The notes under the pieces are model-generated. The model was given only the letters and a program-made list of their open reading frames with translations. It was not told the DNA's origin and did not search any database. The translations under genes and the position numbers were made by a program. 64,000 nucleotides of DNA, taken from contig CAVOIC010000002.1 of the NCBI GenBank assembly GCA_963695985.1, forward strand, positions 1 to 64,000, written 5' to 3'. How positions within the stretch are numbered: position 1 is the first letter of the stretch; every line of letters starts with the position of its first letter. Origin of the DNA: DATBVX01 sp963695985 (GTDB taxonomy: Bacteria > Pseudomonadota > Gammaproteobacteria > Steroidobacterales > Steroidobacteraceae). This document shows, piece by piece, positions 53,465 through 62,996 of the stretch.

Positions 53465-54694
53465 GTGAAACGTCGCACCGCGCTGCAGTTCGGCCTGGCG
53501 TGCGGTATCGCGACAGCCTGGCCTCGACTCGCTGGGGTGGGTGCGTCCTCGATGCACGAGCCGGCGAGCGCGCCCACAGCCGACTGCCCCGGTCGCGGGT
53601 GAGGCAACGGGGCGCCGGGGACGAAGCCTGCCGCCACCGACCCGGCCATGCGGCAGCTGCCCCTTTGGGCGTCGGCGCCGACTTTGCAGCGAAGTTTCTG
53701 GGTGGTCGCGGTGAGGGTCAGCATTTCGTTGACGTCGAAGAGGGCTGGACCCTCGACCCACGAAAGCCTTCTCACGCATCACATCGGCCCGCCACTCGCG
53801 GGACCGATCGACGACCGCTCGCGGCCGCACGGTACCGCCGTGCTGGGGATCGTTTGCGGCGCCAGCACGACCGGCGGCTATGTTGGCCTGGCTCCGAAGG
53901 TCGCGTCGGTGCATGTGGCATCGGGCGCCGAGAACCTGCGCTCCGCGATCAAAGCTGCCACCGACAAGCTGATCGCAATCAACGAAACGGACCCAATGAG
54001 CGGTGGCGGTGTGCTACTACTCGAGACTCAGGCCCTTCTCGTCACTCCGCAGGGTGGAATGGGCCACTTGCCGATTGAAGCCATTCCGGAACTCTTTGAC
54101 TTAATTGCGGGCGCAACCCAACGCGGAATCACCGTCATCGAAGTCGGGGGCAACGGCCGTGATACCGGTGGTGCCCCTCAGGGAATCGACCTGGACGAGT
54201 TCGTGGATCGGCAGGGCACAAAGATCCTGCGTCGAGATTCTCCGCGTGGGGATTCCGGCGCGATCGTTGTTGGAGCGGCTCGCGCAGATGCCATCGATGG
54301 TCTGCACGCGCGCGTCGGTTCGAGCAACTTCGGCAGCCGGATAGACTGCTACGCGTGGGGGGAGCGTGTCATCGCGCCGTCTCCGATGTCAGCAGCACCC
54401 AGCTCGCACTCCGCGTGTGTCGCAGATTTCGGCGAGACCTCTGCCGCCGCGGCGATCATTGCGGGCGTGGCTCTCATCGTCCAAGGCGTCGCAGCTGCAG
54501 TACGACCCGGGCGGCGGCTGCCTCCTCGTCGGCTGCGCGAGATTCTGAGTGCCCGCGCCCTCGGCACCGGTTGTGTCACCGCCGAGGGCGAAATCGGCAT
54601 AATGCCGGACCTTGCGAAGATCCTCGACGCCCGGGTACTGGATGTCACTCCGGTGCGGAGGTCGAAGCGGCCCCCGGCGACCGAACACGGATGA
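53465..54694 (+). CDS. S8 (subtilisin-like) serine peptidase, frameshifted
   Basis: GTG 53465 with GGAGG upstream starts KRRTALQFGLACGIATA, a signal peptide with a twin-Arg-like run. After about 45 codons the frame is lost near 53600. GVGADFAAKFLGGRGEG and FVDVEEGW (catalytic Asp) lie in another frame to about 53755, where removing one C of CCC restores HESLLTHHIG and RPHGTAVLGIV (catalytic His). Ser is in FGETSAAAAIIAGVAL. Triad complete, so probably active if the lesions are errors. It converges on the anti-sigma-like gene of the CHAT island. Confidence 0.78.
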
Positions 54695-55375
54695 CGAAAG
54701 TATCGCCGTAGACCGGGGTCCCGCTGCCCTCGCCCGTCACCGTCAACTGGTAGCGCCCAGGCCGCAGCGATGCGGAATCCGCGAAGACGCTGATGAAGCC
54801 GTCTTGGGCTGGACGAAGATCCTTCACAGCAGCCACGGCCTCGGTCGAGCCATCATCTTTGAGGCGCACAAGAGATACGCTGTATTTCTCCGCGCCTCCA
54901 GGCGATGCTGGCAGCAGCCGCAGCTTCAGTGCTGGCGCTCGACCGGAAGCTCGATCTCGGCGTCATATTTCTCGCTGCGCACGCGGAGCATGGGCGGTGT
55001 TGATCCCACGGCGAGCACTTTGCCCGAAGCGTCGATGAGTTCCGACGCGGTGGACGCCAGCATCGAGGGCTCGCTCGCGCCCTGCCACCGTACGAACACG
55101 AGTCCAATGGCGAGCACGCCGATCGACGCGGCAGCCGCGAAGAATCCCGGTCGTTCGAAAAACGGCCGGGCACGCACGATCTTGTCGAGCTCGCCACTCT
55201 CGCGCAGCCTTTCCATTCCGACCTTCAGACGAGCTGTGGCTTCTAGCTCCTGGGCGACTCCAGGATTCTGCAGCAGGGACGCTTCGAATGCGTCGCGCTC
55301 CGCGTCGCTAAGCTGATCCGCGAGATAACGGCCGGCCATCGTCGGATCATCCCTGAACTTGTTTTCGACCTTCAT
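54645..55375 (-). CDS. Anti-sigma-like membrane protein, one frameshift
   Basis: About 243 residues from ATG 55375 (GAGGAG nine bases upstream). N-terminal cytosolic part: RYLADQLSDAERDAFEASLL, resembling the DUF/zinc-less anti-sigma N-domain; then a membrane helix (FFAAAASIGVLAIGLVFV), then a periplasmic beta domain LRVRSEKYDAEIELPVE. The frame shifts by one missing base near 54925 and continues LRLLPASPGGAEKYSV to SLRPGRYQLTVTG. Immediately downstream of the ECF sigma gene, the expected place for its anti-sigma factor. Confidence 0.75.
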
Positions 55376-55401
55376 GGCAAGTACTCCTCGATGACCTGTG
55401 C

Positions 55402-56092
55402 TCATAGCAGCACCAATACAGATAGAAGATCCGATTTCGCCAGGCCCTGCGCCTCGAGCAGGTCCTTCAAGCGGCCGCGCGCGCGATGCAGCACTTTGTC
55501 GAATTGCGCCGCATCCAGATTGAGATCTCGACAGATCGACTCCTTGTCCTCTTCGTCAAGATAGAAACGGGTGAGGATGAGCCGGTCGCGCGGCGTGCTC
55601 ATGCTGGCGATGACGCGCTTCACGCGTGCGGCGATCTGCCGCTCAGACCCAGGTGTCCCTCGACGCGGTGTCGTCAGCTATCGCGTCGAGCTGAGCACTG
55701 TCCGCGCGTGCTCCAGGGCGCTCCGCCATGCTCCTACGTCGGTTGCGCAGCAGGTTGACCGCCACCTGGAAGATGTATCCCGCGATCTGATCCGGCCGTT
55801 CGATCTTGTTCGCCTGCCATTTCTCCCAGGTGATGCAGATGGCTTCGCTCAGGAGGTCGGCCGCAATGTTTGGGTCACGGGTGCGCCGCAGGATCAGGAG
55901 CCGCAAGCCGGTGTAGTTCTTGAGAATGAGCGACTCGATGGTCGACTTGGTCATGCCCTCCGCTGGCATCGAGCGCGTCGACACATCGGCCGATGTGTGT
56001 TCGGCAGCGCTCGTCACGGGCGCAGGGTCAGGCTTTGGCACGAGGCGCAGCCTTCTCATGGGTGAAGCCAGGGATGCAGTTAGACGGCTCAT
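55402..56092 (-). CDS. ECF-type RNA polymerase sigma factor, one frameshift
   Basis: About 229 residues. Region 2: LILKNYTGLRLLILRRTRDP, IAGYIFQVAVNLLRNRRRS; region 4: STPRDRLILTRFYLDEEDKE, DAAQFDKVLHRARGRLKDLL. The two parts are in different frames; removing one G of GGG near 55652 gives SERQIAARVKRVI between them. The ATG at 56092 lies one base after the lipoprotein stop; a Met at 55954 is an alternative. With the following anti-sigma-like gene it forms the regulatory core of the CHAT island. Confidence 0.85.
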
Positions 56093-56093
56093 A

Positions 56094-56750
56094 TTACGGG
56101 TTCACGGCGTGGACGTCGCCTCCATGGGGCTGATCCGCGCCCGGCGGACATTCCCAGGCGGGTTTCCTTTCGGTGTCCAATCTCTGGTAGCAGAACCGCA
56201 CCGTGATCAGGCGCTGGGGCTTGTTCTGCAGTGTCTTCTTGGTGACGGTGGTGATGTCAGGACAAAACTTTCCGGGAAACCTGCTATACCTTTTTGTTTC
56301 ATCCGTGATCGTGATCAGGCGCAGGGGCTCACGTTCGCCGAGTCGATGTGGCGCTGCCAGTCTCTGTCTATCGCAGCATCCCACCATATCCAGCGTTACC
56401 GATGGGTCCAATGTTGCCGGCGGGTTCGAGTCGCGATGAAATCTTACGGACGCGACAAATCCCACATTACCGGTAACTGCCTCGCCATCGATGTCGATCT
56501 TGTCTCCTACATTCAGCGTGAACCCTCTCGCCAGAGTAGGACTATCGTCAGGCTCATAATCCCCGACGCTGCACACTACGTATGGGCCGTTCCGCACTGG
56601 CGTTCCCTCGAGAGGACGGGACGCAGGGGCAGGTTGAGCCGAGGCATCCATTACCCCGGGGAGAGTGGACGCGCCGCCGGATTCGCCGTGCCCGCCGCAC
56701 GACGCCAGTGCTATCAATGGAAGCAGGAGCATCATTCTTCTGGTGTTCAT
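56094..56750 (-). CDS. Lipoprotein with GDVHA C-terminal motif
   Basis: 218 residues from ATG 56750. Lipobox ALASCGG at about residue 18. The mature part has GPYVVCSVGDYEPDDSPTLA, a beta-rich core, Cys pairs, and a C-terminal block LITVRFCYQRLD then AWECPPGADQPHGGDVHAVN. The last block recurs in the secreted protein at 61471 (WDCGAGHHQGDVHAQN). No family recognised. Encoded between the CHAT protease (44 bases upstream) and the sigma factor. Confidence 0.8.
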   Translation of the reverse strand: MNTRRMMLLLPLIALASCGGHGESGGASTLPGVMDASAQPAPASRPLEGTPVRNGPYVVCSVGDYEPDDSPTLARGFTLNVGDKIDIDGEAVTGNVGFVASVRFHRDSNPPATLDPSVTLDMVGCCDRQRLAAPHRLGEREPLRLITITDETKRYSRFPGKFCPDITTVTKKTLQNKPQRLITVRFCYQRLDTERKPAWECPPGADQPHGGDVHAVNP

Positions 56751-56794
56751 TGTCTTACTCCTTGAGTTGCTCTCGCACACACACTCGCCGCTCA

Positions 56795-59700
56795 TCAGGA
56801 GGCCAGCACGACGAACGCAGCCCAGTAGTAAGGCTGGCCGAAAGTCGGGTCTTGCATCATCTCGCGCGCGACTGCCTGAGCGGCAGCAGTCGATGTCAGT
56901 CCTCCATTCATGTAGTGACGGTAGAAGCTTTGCATGTACTTTTCGGTGGCCGCATCTGAGACCTTCCACAGGCTCCCCAGCACGTTGGTTGCGCCGGCGA
57001 GCAGGAAAGCCTCCGACAGACCGAAAGAGAGTTGACCACGATACTCTTTGCCGAGAGAGCCCTCGCATGCGCTCAGCACTACCGCGTCCGCTTTGAGTCC
57101 GAGGCCTACGATATCGCGCAGGCTGAGAGCCGCGGCATTCTGGCCGACTTCGGCTGGCCGGCTCGACAGCACGATTGACGACAGCTGAGGGTCGTGGACG
57201 TCGAGGCGCGCATGAGTCGCAAAATGCAGGATCCGGAACGTGCCCAGGGGCATCGCCAGCACCGCAGCTTTGGTGGCAGCCTCTCCCAGCAGTACATCCG
57301 TGTGCCATCCGTTCGCGATCTTGACGATGCTGTCTACTTCGCGTCTCGATGCCGGTAAGCGCTGGATTTGTGGCAAGCCGTCGGCGCTCGGCGGCTCGCC
57401 TCGGAGCTCGGCGACTTCACTGCTCTTGTCCTTCCCGCCAATGACCACTGGGTCGCCCACGAGAAGGATGCGCTGGTCAACCCCGGCTTTGTCCGACTTT
57501 GCTGGGGCGGGCTGCCAACGGTTGAGTGCCGGTTGATAGGAGACCGTGGCAGTCTCGGCAAGGCGCCGCGCAGCGCTCGTGTCGCCCGACTCGAACCACA
57601 CCGCTCCGAACGGGATCGCACGCAGGGCCCCATCTGCAACGATCGTCACGGCGCGGTACTTCAAAACCATGGCACCGGCCGGGCCAACGATGGTCCGGCT
57701 GGCCTTGAGTTCGCGATCTCGGGCCGGGGCTCCAGCGGGCGGTCGGCTCCACAGCGTATACAAGTCGTGGGCTGCGGCTTCAATGTCCTTGCCGGTCGCG
57801 AGTGGGTAAGCTGTGGCTGCGTCGCGCGTGATGCACCAGATCCAGCTCCGCTCCTCACCGAGTAGCCACGTCACGAGAGCGGCGTCGCGGGCCAGTGAGC
57901 GCTGCAGCTGCGAGAGCGAAAGTCCTGGTGAGGCGGAGAGCGTCTTGGCGCCTGAGCCCTTCTTCTGGACCGTCACATCGAGCTGTGTTCTCAATAACGC
58001 GATCTCCCGGCGCAGGGTTGCAACCTGGTCTGCAGGCGGATTGTCCAGATCCAGCAGGGTCGCCAGGCGGTGGCGCTTGGCCGCGAGGCGAGAGTCCAGG
58101 TCGCTCAGTGCCGCTGAATCGGCCGCGTCAGTCTCTGCATTACGTTGTTGCGCGAATTGGCGAAAGTCGGCCAGCGCCCGGGTGCGCAGGAGTTCTGCCG
58201 TGCCGAGGGCCGCCGAGGCGAGCCGATCCTTCTCCTTTGGGCTAGAAGCGCGCTGCCAGAGCGTCATGGTGAGGTCTGCCTGCAACTCGTATGCAGCCGC
58301 TCGATTCGAGATGTAGGTGGCGCGCAGGTCGGGATTCACGGCACGAATTCGCTGCGCGTTGTAGAGGCTGAGAGCCTTGCTGACATGGCGAAGCGCGGAA
58401 TCGAGCTGGTCGCTGCGGCGCTCTTCCGAGGCGAGCAGGGTGTAATCCTTCGCAGCGTAGTCGTCATCTCCAGATGCTTCGTGCGCTTGAGCCGCTCTCA
58501 GCAACAGCTCTCGCCCCGCCGCGTCTCCCTGGCGACTACGCGCGTACCCGTAAGCGCCCATCAGCAATACACGCGTGGTGGCCTGCTCGGGCAAATCGAG
58601 CTTCAGGGCACGCTGATAGGCGTCGACGGCGGGGCCTGTTGAGCCCGCTGCCATCTGGTCCTGTCCGATGGCAAGGAGCACTCGGGCTTTCTCCAGGGGA
58701 GAGACTGCCTGATTCAACGCCTGCGTGTGCAGTTGCAGCGCTCCTTGTGTCGCTCCCTTCTCGCGCCTCACGTCGCCGTTGATTACCAGGCTAGTAAGCA
58801 GGCCCTGGCGATCCTGCACAGCCTTGGACTGTCGCAGTTCGAGGGCCTGTTGCAGGAATATTTCGCCGCGCTCTGCTTCGCCGAGCGTCAGGTAAATTCG
58901 CCCGAGCTGGTACCACGTCCGCGCGCGATCTGCGAGCTCGGCACTGCCTTCAGTCAGCGGCAACGCGGCCAGCAGCGATTCGAGCCCCTCACCTGTCCGA
59001 CCAAGCGCGTACTGCGCAACCGCAAGGTTGTTCAGAATGGCCAGATAGGTTCGCCGGTTGCTCTGCGGGTCGAGCTTGCCGAGCAGTCGCTTGTAGGTCT
59101 TCACCGCGTCGACATACTCACCACGCTGGAAGTCGATGACAGCGATGTTCTGCAGCGACTGAACTTCGCTCACCGATTCACCAATCTCAACAAACATGCG
59201 CACGGCCGTCTCGTAGTGCGCACGAGCCTCACTGAGTCGGCCCTGGTAATGAGCCGACACGCCAAGGTAGTTGATGGCCGCAGCCTGATCGTACTTCAGC
59301 CCGGCGGCCTCAAAGCGACGCGAGCAGTCCGTGAGGATCTGCTCCGCCTCATCGAACCGTGTGCGACCCGATCTTGGTGCGGCAGCCGGCTGGGTTGGGC
59401 CCGCGCCCTCGATTAGTGACTCGGCGCGAAGTGTATTGGCCTGCGATGACATGATCGGATCGGGAATTCGATCGAAAGCCTCGACGGCGAGCGCAGCGCT
59501 TTGTGCCGCACGAGTCCAGTCACCGAGTGTCCAGAAATAGACGCTTGCGATACGCAGGAGCGCTTCGCCTTCGAGGCCATTCGCACGCGCCGCCTGTAAC
59601 GCCGTCCTCGCCGCTTGCAGGGTTGTCAGGCGCCGCTGCGCATCATCGGCGCGCGGTGCCTCCGCTACGATCGCGGCTGAAGTCAGATCCGAGAGTCCAC

Positions 59701-60145
59701 GCGCACGCGCGGATCCAGGCGCCGCATCGTTGAGCTCACGCCATTGGACATCGATCGTTCGTGTCGGCAGGCCTTGATCCACCGCGGCGATGACGAGGGT
59801 GTATCTCCCGGTCACGCGTGGGTTGAAGAGCAGAAGTTCCGGGCCAGCGCGGACAGTCGGTGAGTCGACCTTGAGCACGCGGCTCGTATCGGGCGCGAGG
59901 ATTTCGAGCGCCACATCACGCGCCTGCCGGGTGACTTGGGCAAGATAGGCTCGATTGGCGTGCAGGTCTGCCTGGCAGCGCCACGGCCTGCCATCAGCTA
60001 TGGGCACTCGTTGTGAGCTGCCACAGGTCACGGCGCTGCCTCCGGCCTGGCCGGCGAACGACCACCCGCCGAGCAGGAGAAGGCCGAGCGCCGTGACGCC
60101 GGAAGAGCGCCTGTTGAATCTAGTTGTTGGCCGTATGCGAGCCAC
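56795..60145 (-). CDS. Exported TPR-CHAT protease
   Basis: 1116 residues from GTG 60145 (AAGGGGGG upstream). Signal peptide to about GGWSFAGQAG; a beta domain (about 45-140; ALEILAPDTSRVL, GRYTLVIAAVDQG) like a pre-peptidase (PPC) module; about ten TPR-like repeats (YLGVSAHYQGRLSEARAHYE, NLAVAQYALGRTGEGLESLL); then a C-terminal CHAT domain (about 780-1110) with the caspase-like dyad His in FRILHFATHARLD and Cys in AVVLSACEGSLG. CHAT is a separase/caspase-related cysteine protease. First gene of a run to the lipoprotein, sigma and anti-sigma genes. Confidence 0.88.
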   Translation of the reverse strand: MARIRPTTRFNRRSSGVTALGLLLLGGWSFAGQAGGSAVTCGSSQRVPIADGRPWRCQADLHANRAYLAQVTRQARDVALEILAPDTSRVLKVDSPTVRAGPELLLFNPRVTGRYTLVIAAVDQGLPTRTIDVQWRELNDAAPGSARARGLSDLTSAAIVAEAPRADDAQRRLTTLQAARTALQAARANGLEGEALLRIASVYFWTLGDWTRAAQSAALAVEAFDRIPDPIMSSQANTLRAESLIEGAGPTQPAAAPRSGRTRFDEAEQILTDCSRRFEAAGLKYDQAAAINYLGVSAHYQGRLSEARAHYETAVRMFVEIGESVSEVQSLQNIAVIDFQRGEYVDAVKTYKRLLGKLDPQSNRRTYLAILNNLAVAQYALGRTGEGLESLLAALPLTEGSAELADRARTWYQLGRIYLTLGEAERGEIFLQQALELRQSKAVQDRQGLLTSLVINGDVRREKGATQGALQLHTQALNQAVSPLEKARVLLAIGQDQMAAGSTGPAVDAYQRALKLDLPEQATTRVLLMGAYGYARSRQGDAAGRELLLRAAQAHEASGDDDYAAKDYTLLASEERRSDQLDSALRHVSKALSLYNAQRIRAVNPDLRATYISNRAAAYELQADLTMTLWQRASSPKEKDRLASAALGTAELLRTRALADFRQFAQQRNAETDAADSAALSDLDSRLAAKRHRLATLLDLDNPPADQVATLRREIALLRTQLDVTVQKKGSGAKTLSASPGLSLSQLQRSLARDAALVTWLLGEERSWIWCITRDAATAYPLATGKDIEAAAHDLYTLWSRPPAGAPARDRELKASRTIVGPAGAMVLKYRAVTIVADGALRAIPFGAVWFESGDTSAARRLAETATVSYQPALNRWQPAPAKSDKAGVDQRILLVGDPVVIGGKDKSSEVAELRGEPPSADGLPQIQRLPASRREVDSIVKIANGWHTDVLLGEAATKAAVLAMPLGTFRILHFATHARLDVHDPQLSSIVLSSRPAEVGQNAAALSLRDIVGLGLKADAVVLSACEGSLGKEYRGQLSFGLSEAFLLAGATNVLGSLWKVSDAATEKYMQSFYRHYMNGGLTSTAAAQAVAREMMQDPTFGQPYYWAAFVVLAS

Positions 60146-60591
60146 GCGCCCCCCCTTCCCCGCAAGCGGACGGCGCTGATTGGCGCAGAAGCATTCAGCG
60201 CTGATGCCATGCGAATTGCAATAGCGAGAGGGGACGCCTCCGCTACCCATTCCAGGCGTCGGGCCAAAGCGGATTTGTGTGTCGGTCGGAACCATCGGCT
60301 GCTGCTTTGATGAGTCATGGTTGCCATTCTCCAGTACGGCGGCGCACAGGGCGGGCGCTCCCCGGGGCAGCCTGGAACAGCAGGACTTAAATATTCCGAA
60401 CCGCTCCGGAGAGCACCCGCCCTGTTTCCCGAAAGAGCATGCACCGGGACGGCTCGTGGCTGGCGTCGAACATCGACCTGCCTGCGCTGCAACACCGTCC
60501 CAGTTTCCACATTGGTCTCCCAAGGATCACCACGAAGAACTCGGGGTTTCAGGAGGTATCTGTTACGAGTGGAACTCTTATCGCAGGTAAC
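60146..60591. other. Intergenic region upstream of the CHAT gene
   Basis: 446 bases between the CHAT start and the terminator of UrcA copy 3. It carries the promoter of the CHAT-sigma operon. I saw no convincing gene; open frames here have unusual composition. No repeat or recognisable operator beyond small chance dyads. Confidence 0.4.
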
Positions 60592-60628
60592 AAAAAAAGA
60601 AGGGCGGGAGTCGAAATCCCCCGCCCCT
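60592..60628 (-). terminator. Rho-independent terminator of UrcA copy 3
   Basis: On the minus strand GGGCGGG and CCCGCCC pair around ATTTCGACT, followed by TTCTTTTTTTG. A strong stem with a U-tract, 20 bases after the UrcA stop. Confidence 0.88.
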
Positions 60629-60647
60629 ATTGGGGTGAGTCACCCGA

Positions 60648-61013
60648 TCACTTGCTCGCGACGCGCGTGTTCTGATCCTGATGCAGAGCTGTCAGCAAGG
60701 GCGAGTTAACCTTCGCGACCGCCTCATTGACGGCTGTCTTGAAGCAACGGCTCTTCCGCGTGTAGCTCCCGGGCAGCGGAGTCTCGTAGCCACCACAGAC
60801 CGTGAAGGCCGCTCTCTGGATGCGCTTGTACAGGGCTTCAGCGCCAGCCTGCTTGGTGAGATCGAGCTCGGCATAGCTCACGGTCTGCTTGCGCACACCG
60901 TCATCAGACCCGGATGCGAAGCTGCTCGTAGAAGCAAGACCAAGGGTGACCGCAGCAAGACCAGCGAGCAGAACCTGTTTCGCCCCGCGCTGCAACACAA
61001 TATTTCTATCCAC
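60648..61013 (-). CDS. UrcA family protein (copy 3, divergent)
   Basis: 121 residues with signal peptide (VLLAGLAAVTLGLASTSSF). VSYAELDLTKQAGAEALYKR, IQRAAFTVCGGYETP, RCFKTAVNEAVAKVNSP. It lacks the GPF...PCY pattern of the other three copies, having SYTRKSRCF instead, so it belongs to a separate UrcA subgroup. Its own terminator follows. Confidence 0.87.
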   Translation of the reverse strand: MDRNIVLQRGAKQVLLAGLAAVTLGLASTSSFASGSDDGVRKQTVSYAELDLTKQAGAEALYKRIQRAAFTVCGGYETPLPGSYTRKSRCFKTAVNEAVAKVNSPLLTALHQDQNTRVASK

Positions 61014-61470
61014 GTTCCTCTCCTCGATTAGTTGTAGGGGATTCCTGCAGTGGATACCTGTAATAAGTCAGTCAGTCATCGCAGGTAGACTCGCAAATCG
61101 GCCGTATCGAGGATTTCTGGGGGTTGCGTTCGCTATCGCGTGGTCAGTCGAACGCAAACGCACTCCGGGTGGAAATGCCATTGAAATTCGGAGATTTCTG
61201 GCGCTCAATGACGCCGCGCTCTTACCAACTCGCCTCAAGCCGAGCGGACTACGGATGGCGAACAAAGATAAAGATGGGCGCGGGAATCAGCGAAGGACGT
61301 GGATCGCGGCGATCAGCACAAGTCCCGGCGCTGGTCGCGGCGGCTTCAAGGCATTACTTCCAAGGTCGGGTCATGACCCCAAGCCGGCGCGCCAAAGAGC
61401 GCTACACGGCATGTTACAGCCGCAAGCCGCCAGATGATGGATCAACGAACAAATCACCAAGGAGCAAACC
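61014..61470. other. Intergenic region between divergent genes
   Basis: 457 bases between UrcA copy 3 and the exported protein at 61471. It contains promoters for both. GCAAATCGG near 61093 resembles the LAL operator half-site but has no partner at the right distance. No gene recognised. Confidence 0.4.
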
Positions 61471-62043
61471 ATGTGCCCGAGAATCCATCTCACAGTCACA
61501 GTCACAGTCGCTCTAATCGCCACGAGTTGGATTGCAGCGCCATGCCAGGCGCAAGCCCAAAAGATCAAGCAGTCCGACAAGTATGACGTGTGTGATGTTG
61601 CCACGACGGGCGTTGTTCATATTGACAAAGCCAGACCGGGCAAGGCGGCTGACACGGTCCAAATCATGAAGCTCGACCCTCTTGCGAACGACCACGACTA
61701 CCTAGTGAATTTCCTGGGCCTTACCACAGTTCAAATGAAATCTGAGGCGGGCGAGTCCATATTGCGGTCGATTGCCCCAGCCGGCGTAGCGTTCAAACAC
61801 AAGAACCGCGATACAGGTCAAACCACCGAGCCGGTGTTGCACCAAGTGGTTATCAGGATGGATTCGAGTGATGTGGGGGAATACATCGGAAGCGGCAAGT
61901 GCAAGACAAAAAAGGATAGGAAAAACGAGGCGGGCAAGGTGGGTGACATCATCGAGATCACCTTCTGCTCCCGGGACAGCGCGACTGCTCAGTGGGACTG
62001 CGGGGCTGGCCACCATCAAGGCGACGTGCACGCGCAGAATTAG
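61471..62043 (+). CDS. Secreted protein with GDVHA C-terminal motif
   Basis: 190 residues, ATG 61471 with AAGGAG upstream. Signal peptide ending near APCQAQA. Mature region KIKQSDKYDVCDVATTG, a beta-rich core, then EAGKVGDIIEITFCSRDS and the C-terminal QWDCGAGHHQGDVHAQN. The C-terminal FC...W(D/E)C...GDVHA-N pattern matches the CHAT-island lipoprotein, suggesting a shared family. It lies 24 bases before the metalloprotease gene. Confidence 0.78.
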   Translation: MCPRIHLTVTVTVALIATSWIAAPCQAQAQKIKQSDKYDVCDVATTGVVHIDKARPGKAADTVQIMKLDPLANDHDYLVNFLGLTTVQMKSEAGESILRSIAPAGVAFKHKNRDTGQTTEPVLHQVVIRMDSSDVGEYIGSGKCKTKKDRKNEAGKVGDIIEITFCSRDSATAQWDCGAGHHQGDVHAQN

Positions 62044-62067
62044 TGACGTCTCGGCTCGGGAGGAGCA

Positions 62068-62931
62068 ATGCCGCTACTTACCCGCACCGGCATTGTGCTC
62101 GGTTTCTCCTTGTTGGGAGCAGGCGCGACAGCAGGGCTACCCGCCTCGATCAGCGACGCCGGCTCGAAGTCGGTCGAGGCGTGTACCCTGGTCAACGAGC
62201 CGCTCAAGGTGTGGTTGCTCTATGACTACTGCTCCGAGCCCGCTGCGACCGACGTTTGCGGAGCCACGCCATGGGCCGATGCGAGGAACAAAGTGGCGCA
62301 GCATCTCGGTGAAGCGGATCGAATCTTTTCACGGTCGCACGCCGGTATCAGCTTCGCCAATGCAAGCGTGAACGTTATTTCTGGCAACCGCGAGCTTGAA
62401 GAACTGATCTACCGCGATGCCATTCGGTGTCATTCGGACCCACAGAATCCCGACCTCGTGGCCAATCTCACTAGGGAGTTAGCCGCCTTCACGGGGCAGA
62501 CTGAGACCGAGTATTCGCAACACTTGAACGTGTTCTATGTGCGCCACCCTCTTGGCTTCGGCCAATGGTGCGGCCAGGAGGATCCTTACGGACCGGGTCG
62601 CGACACGATCCTCATGGGCCGGGATGCCCGTTTGCGAACTCTGGCGCACGAAATCGGGCACGCCTATCTCAACTCAGGCGCGCACGTCGACGATACTTGG
62701 CCGGTTAGTTTCAGCGAGGACGATGTTGCGCACAACCTCATGCGGGTGAGCAGTCCCGGCGATCGCTTAACGAGTGACCAGGTATCGAGCGCTCATATGA
62801 ATCCGGGCTCGATCGTCAATCGGCATAGCGCCGGAAGCAGACAGACCACGTGTTCGGCTGCGGCGATCAGCGATGCGGAACGTCAGGTTGTGCGTGCAGC
62901 CACCAAGGCATCGGGTCGGCTGCCACCTTGA
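62068..62931 (+). CDS. Secreted zinc metalloprotease-like protein
   Basis: 287 residues, ATG with GGAGGAG upstream; signal peptide (VLGFSLLGAGATAGL). The zinc motif is LAHEIGHAYLN (HExxH, with the third ligand probably H in SGAHVDD), followed by a Met-turn-like NLMRV. Cys-rich N-terminal part (ACTLVNEP, YDYCSEPAATDVCG). Resembles metzincin-type exported proteases but the exact clan is not certain. Co-directional with the GDVHA protein. Confidence 0.8.
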   Translation: MPLLTRTGIVLGFSLLGAGATAGLPASISDAGSKSVEACTLVNEPLKVWLLYDYCSEPAATDVCGATPWADARNKVAQHLGEADRIFSRSHAGISFANASVNVISGNRELEELIYRDAIRCHSDPQNPDLVANLTRELAAFTGQTETEYSQHLNVFYVRHPLGFGQWCGQEDPYGPGRDTILMGRDARLRTLAHEIGHAYLNSGAHVDDTWPVSFSEDDVAHNLMRVSSPGDRLTSDQVSSAHMNPGSIVNRHSAGSRQTTCSAAAISDAERQVVRAATKASGRLPP

Positions 62932-62943
62932 TCAGTCTGCGCT

Positions 62944-62986
62944 GCGAAGAAACAAGCAAGTGGGCAGGCTGACCCCGCCCACCTGC
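62944..62986 (-). terminator. Terminator of UrcA copy 4
   Basis: On the minus strand GCAGGTGGGC pairs with GCCCACTTGC with one mismatch, followed by TTGTTTCTTC. The hairpin and its CTGACCC-containing loop are nearly the same as that after UrcA copy 2 (38528-38555), showing that the 3' element was duplicated with the gene. Confidence 0.7.
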
Positions 62987-62996
62987 CGGACACCGA

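Noticed and set aside
56795..60145. Craspase or gasdermin defence system
   Set aside because: The CHAT protein has a signal peptide and there is no gRAMP, Cas gene or gasdermin-like gene nearby.
61014..61437. Coding frame upstream of the 61471 gene
   Set aside because: The frame begins within UrcA copy 3 antisense, has no ribosome site and no family-like sequence.
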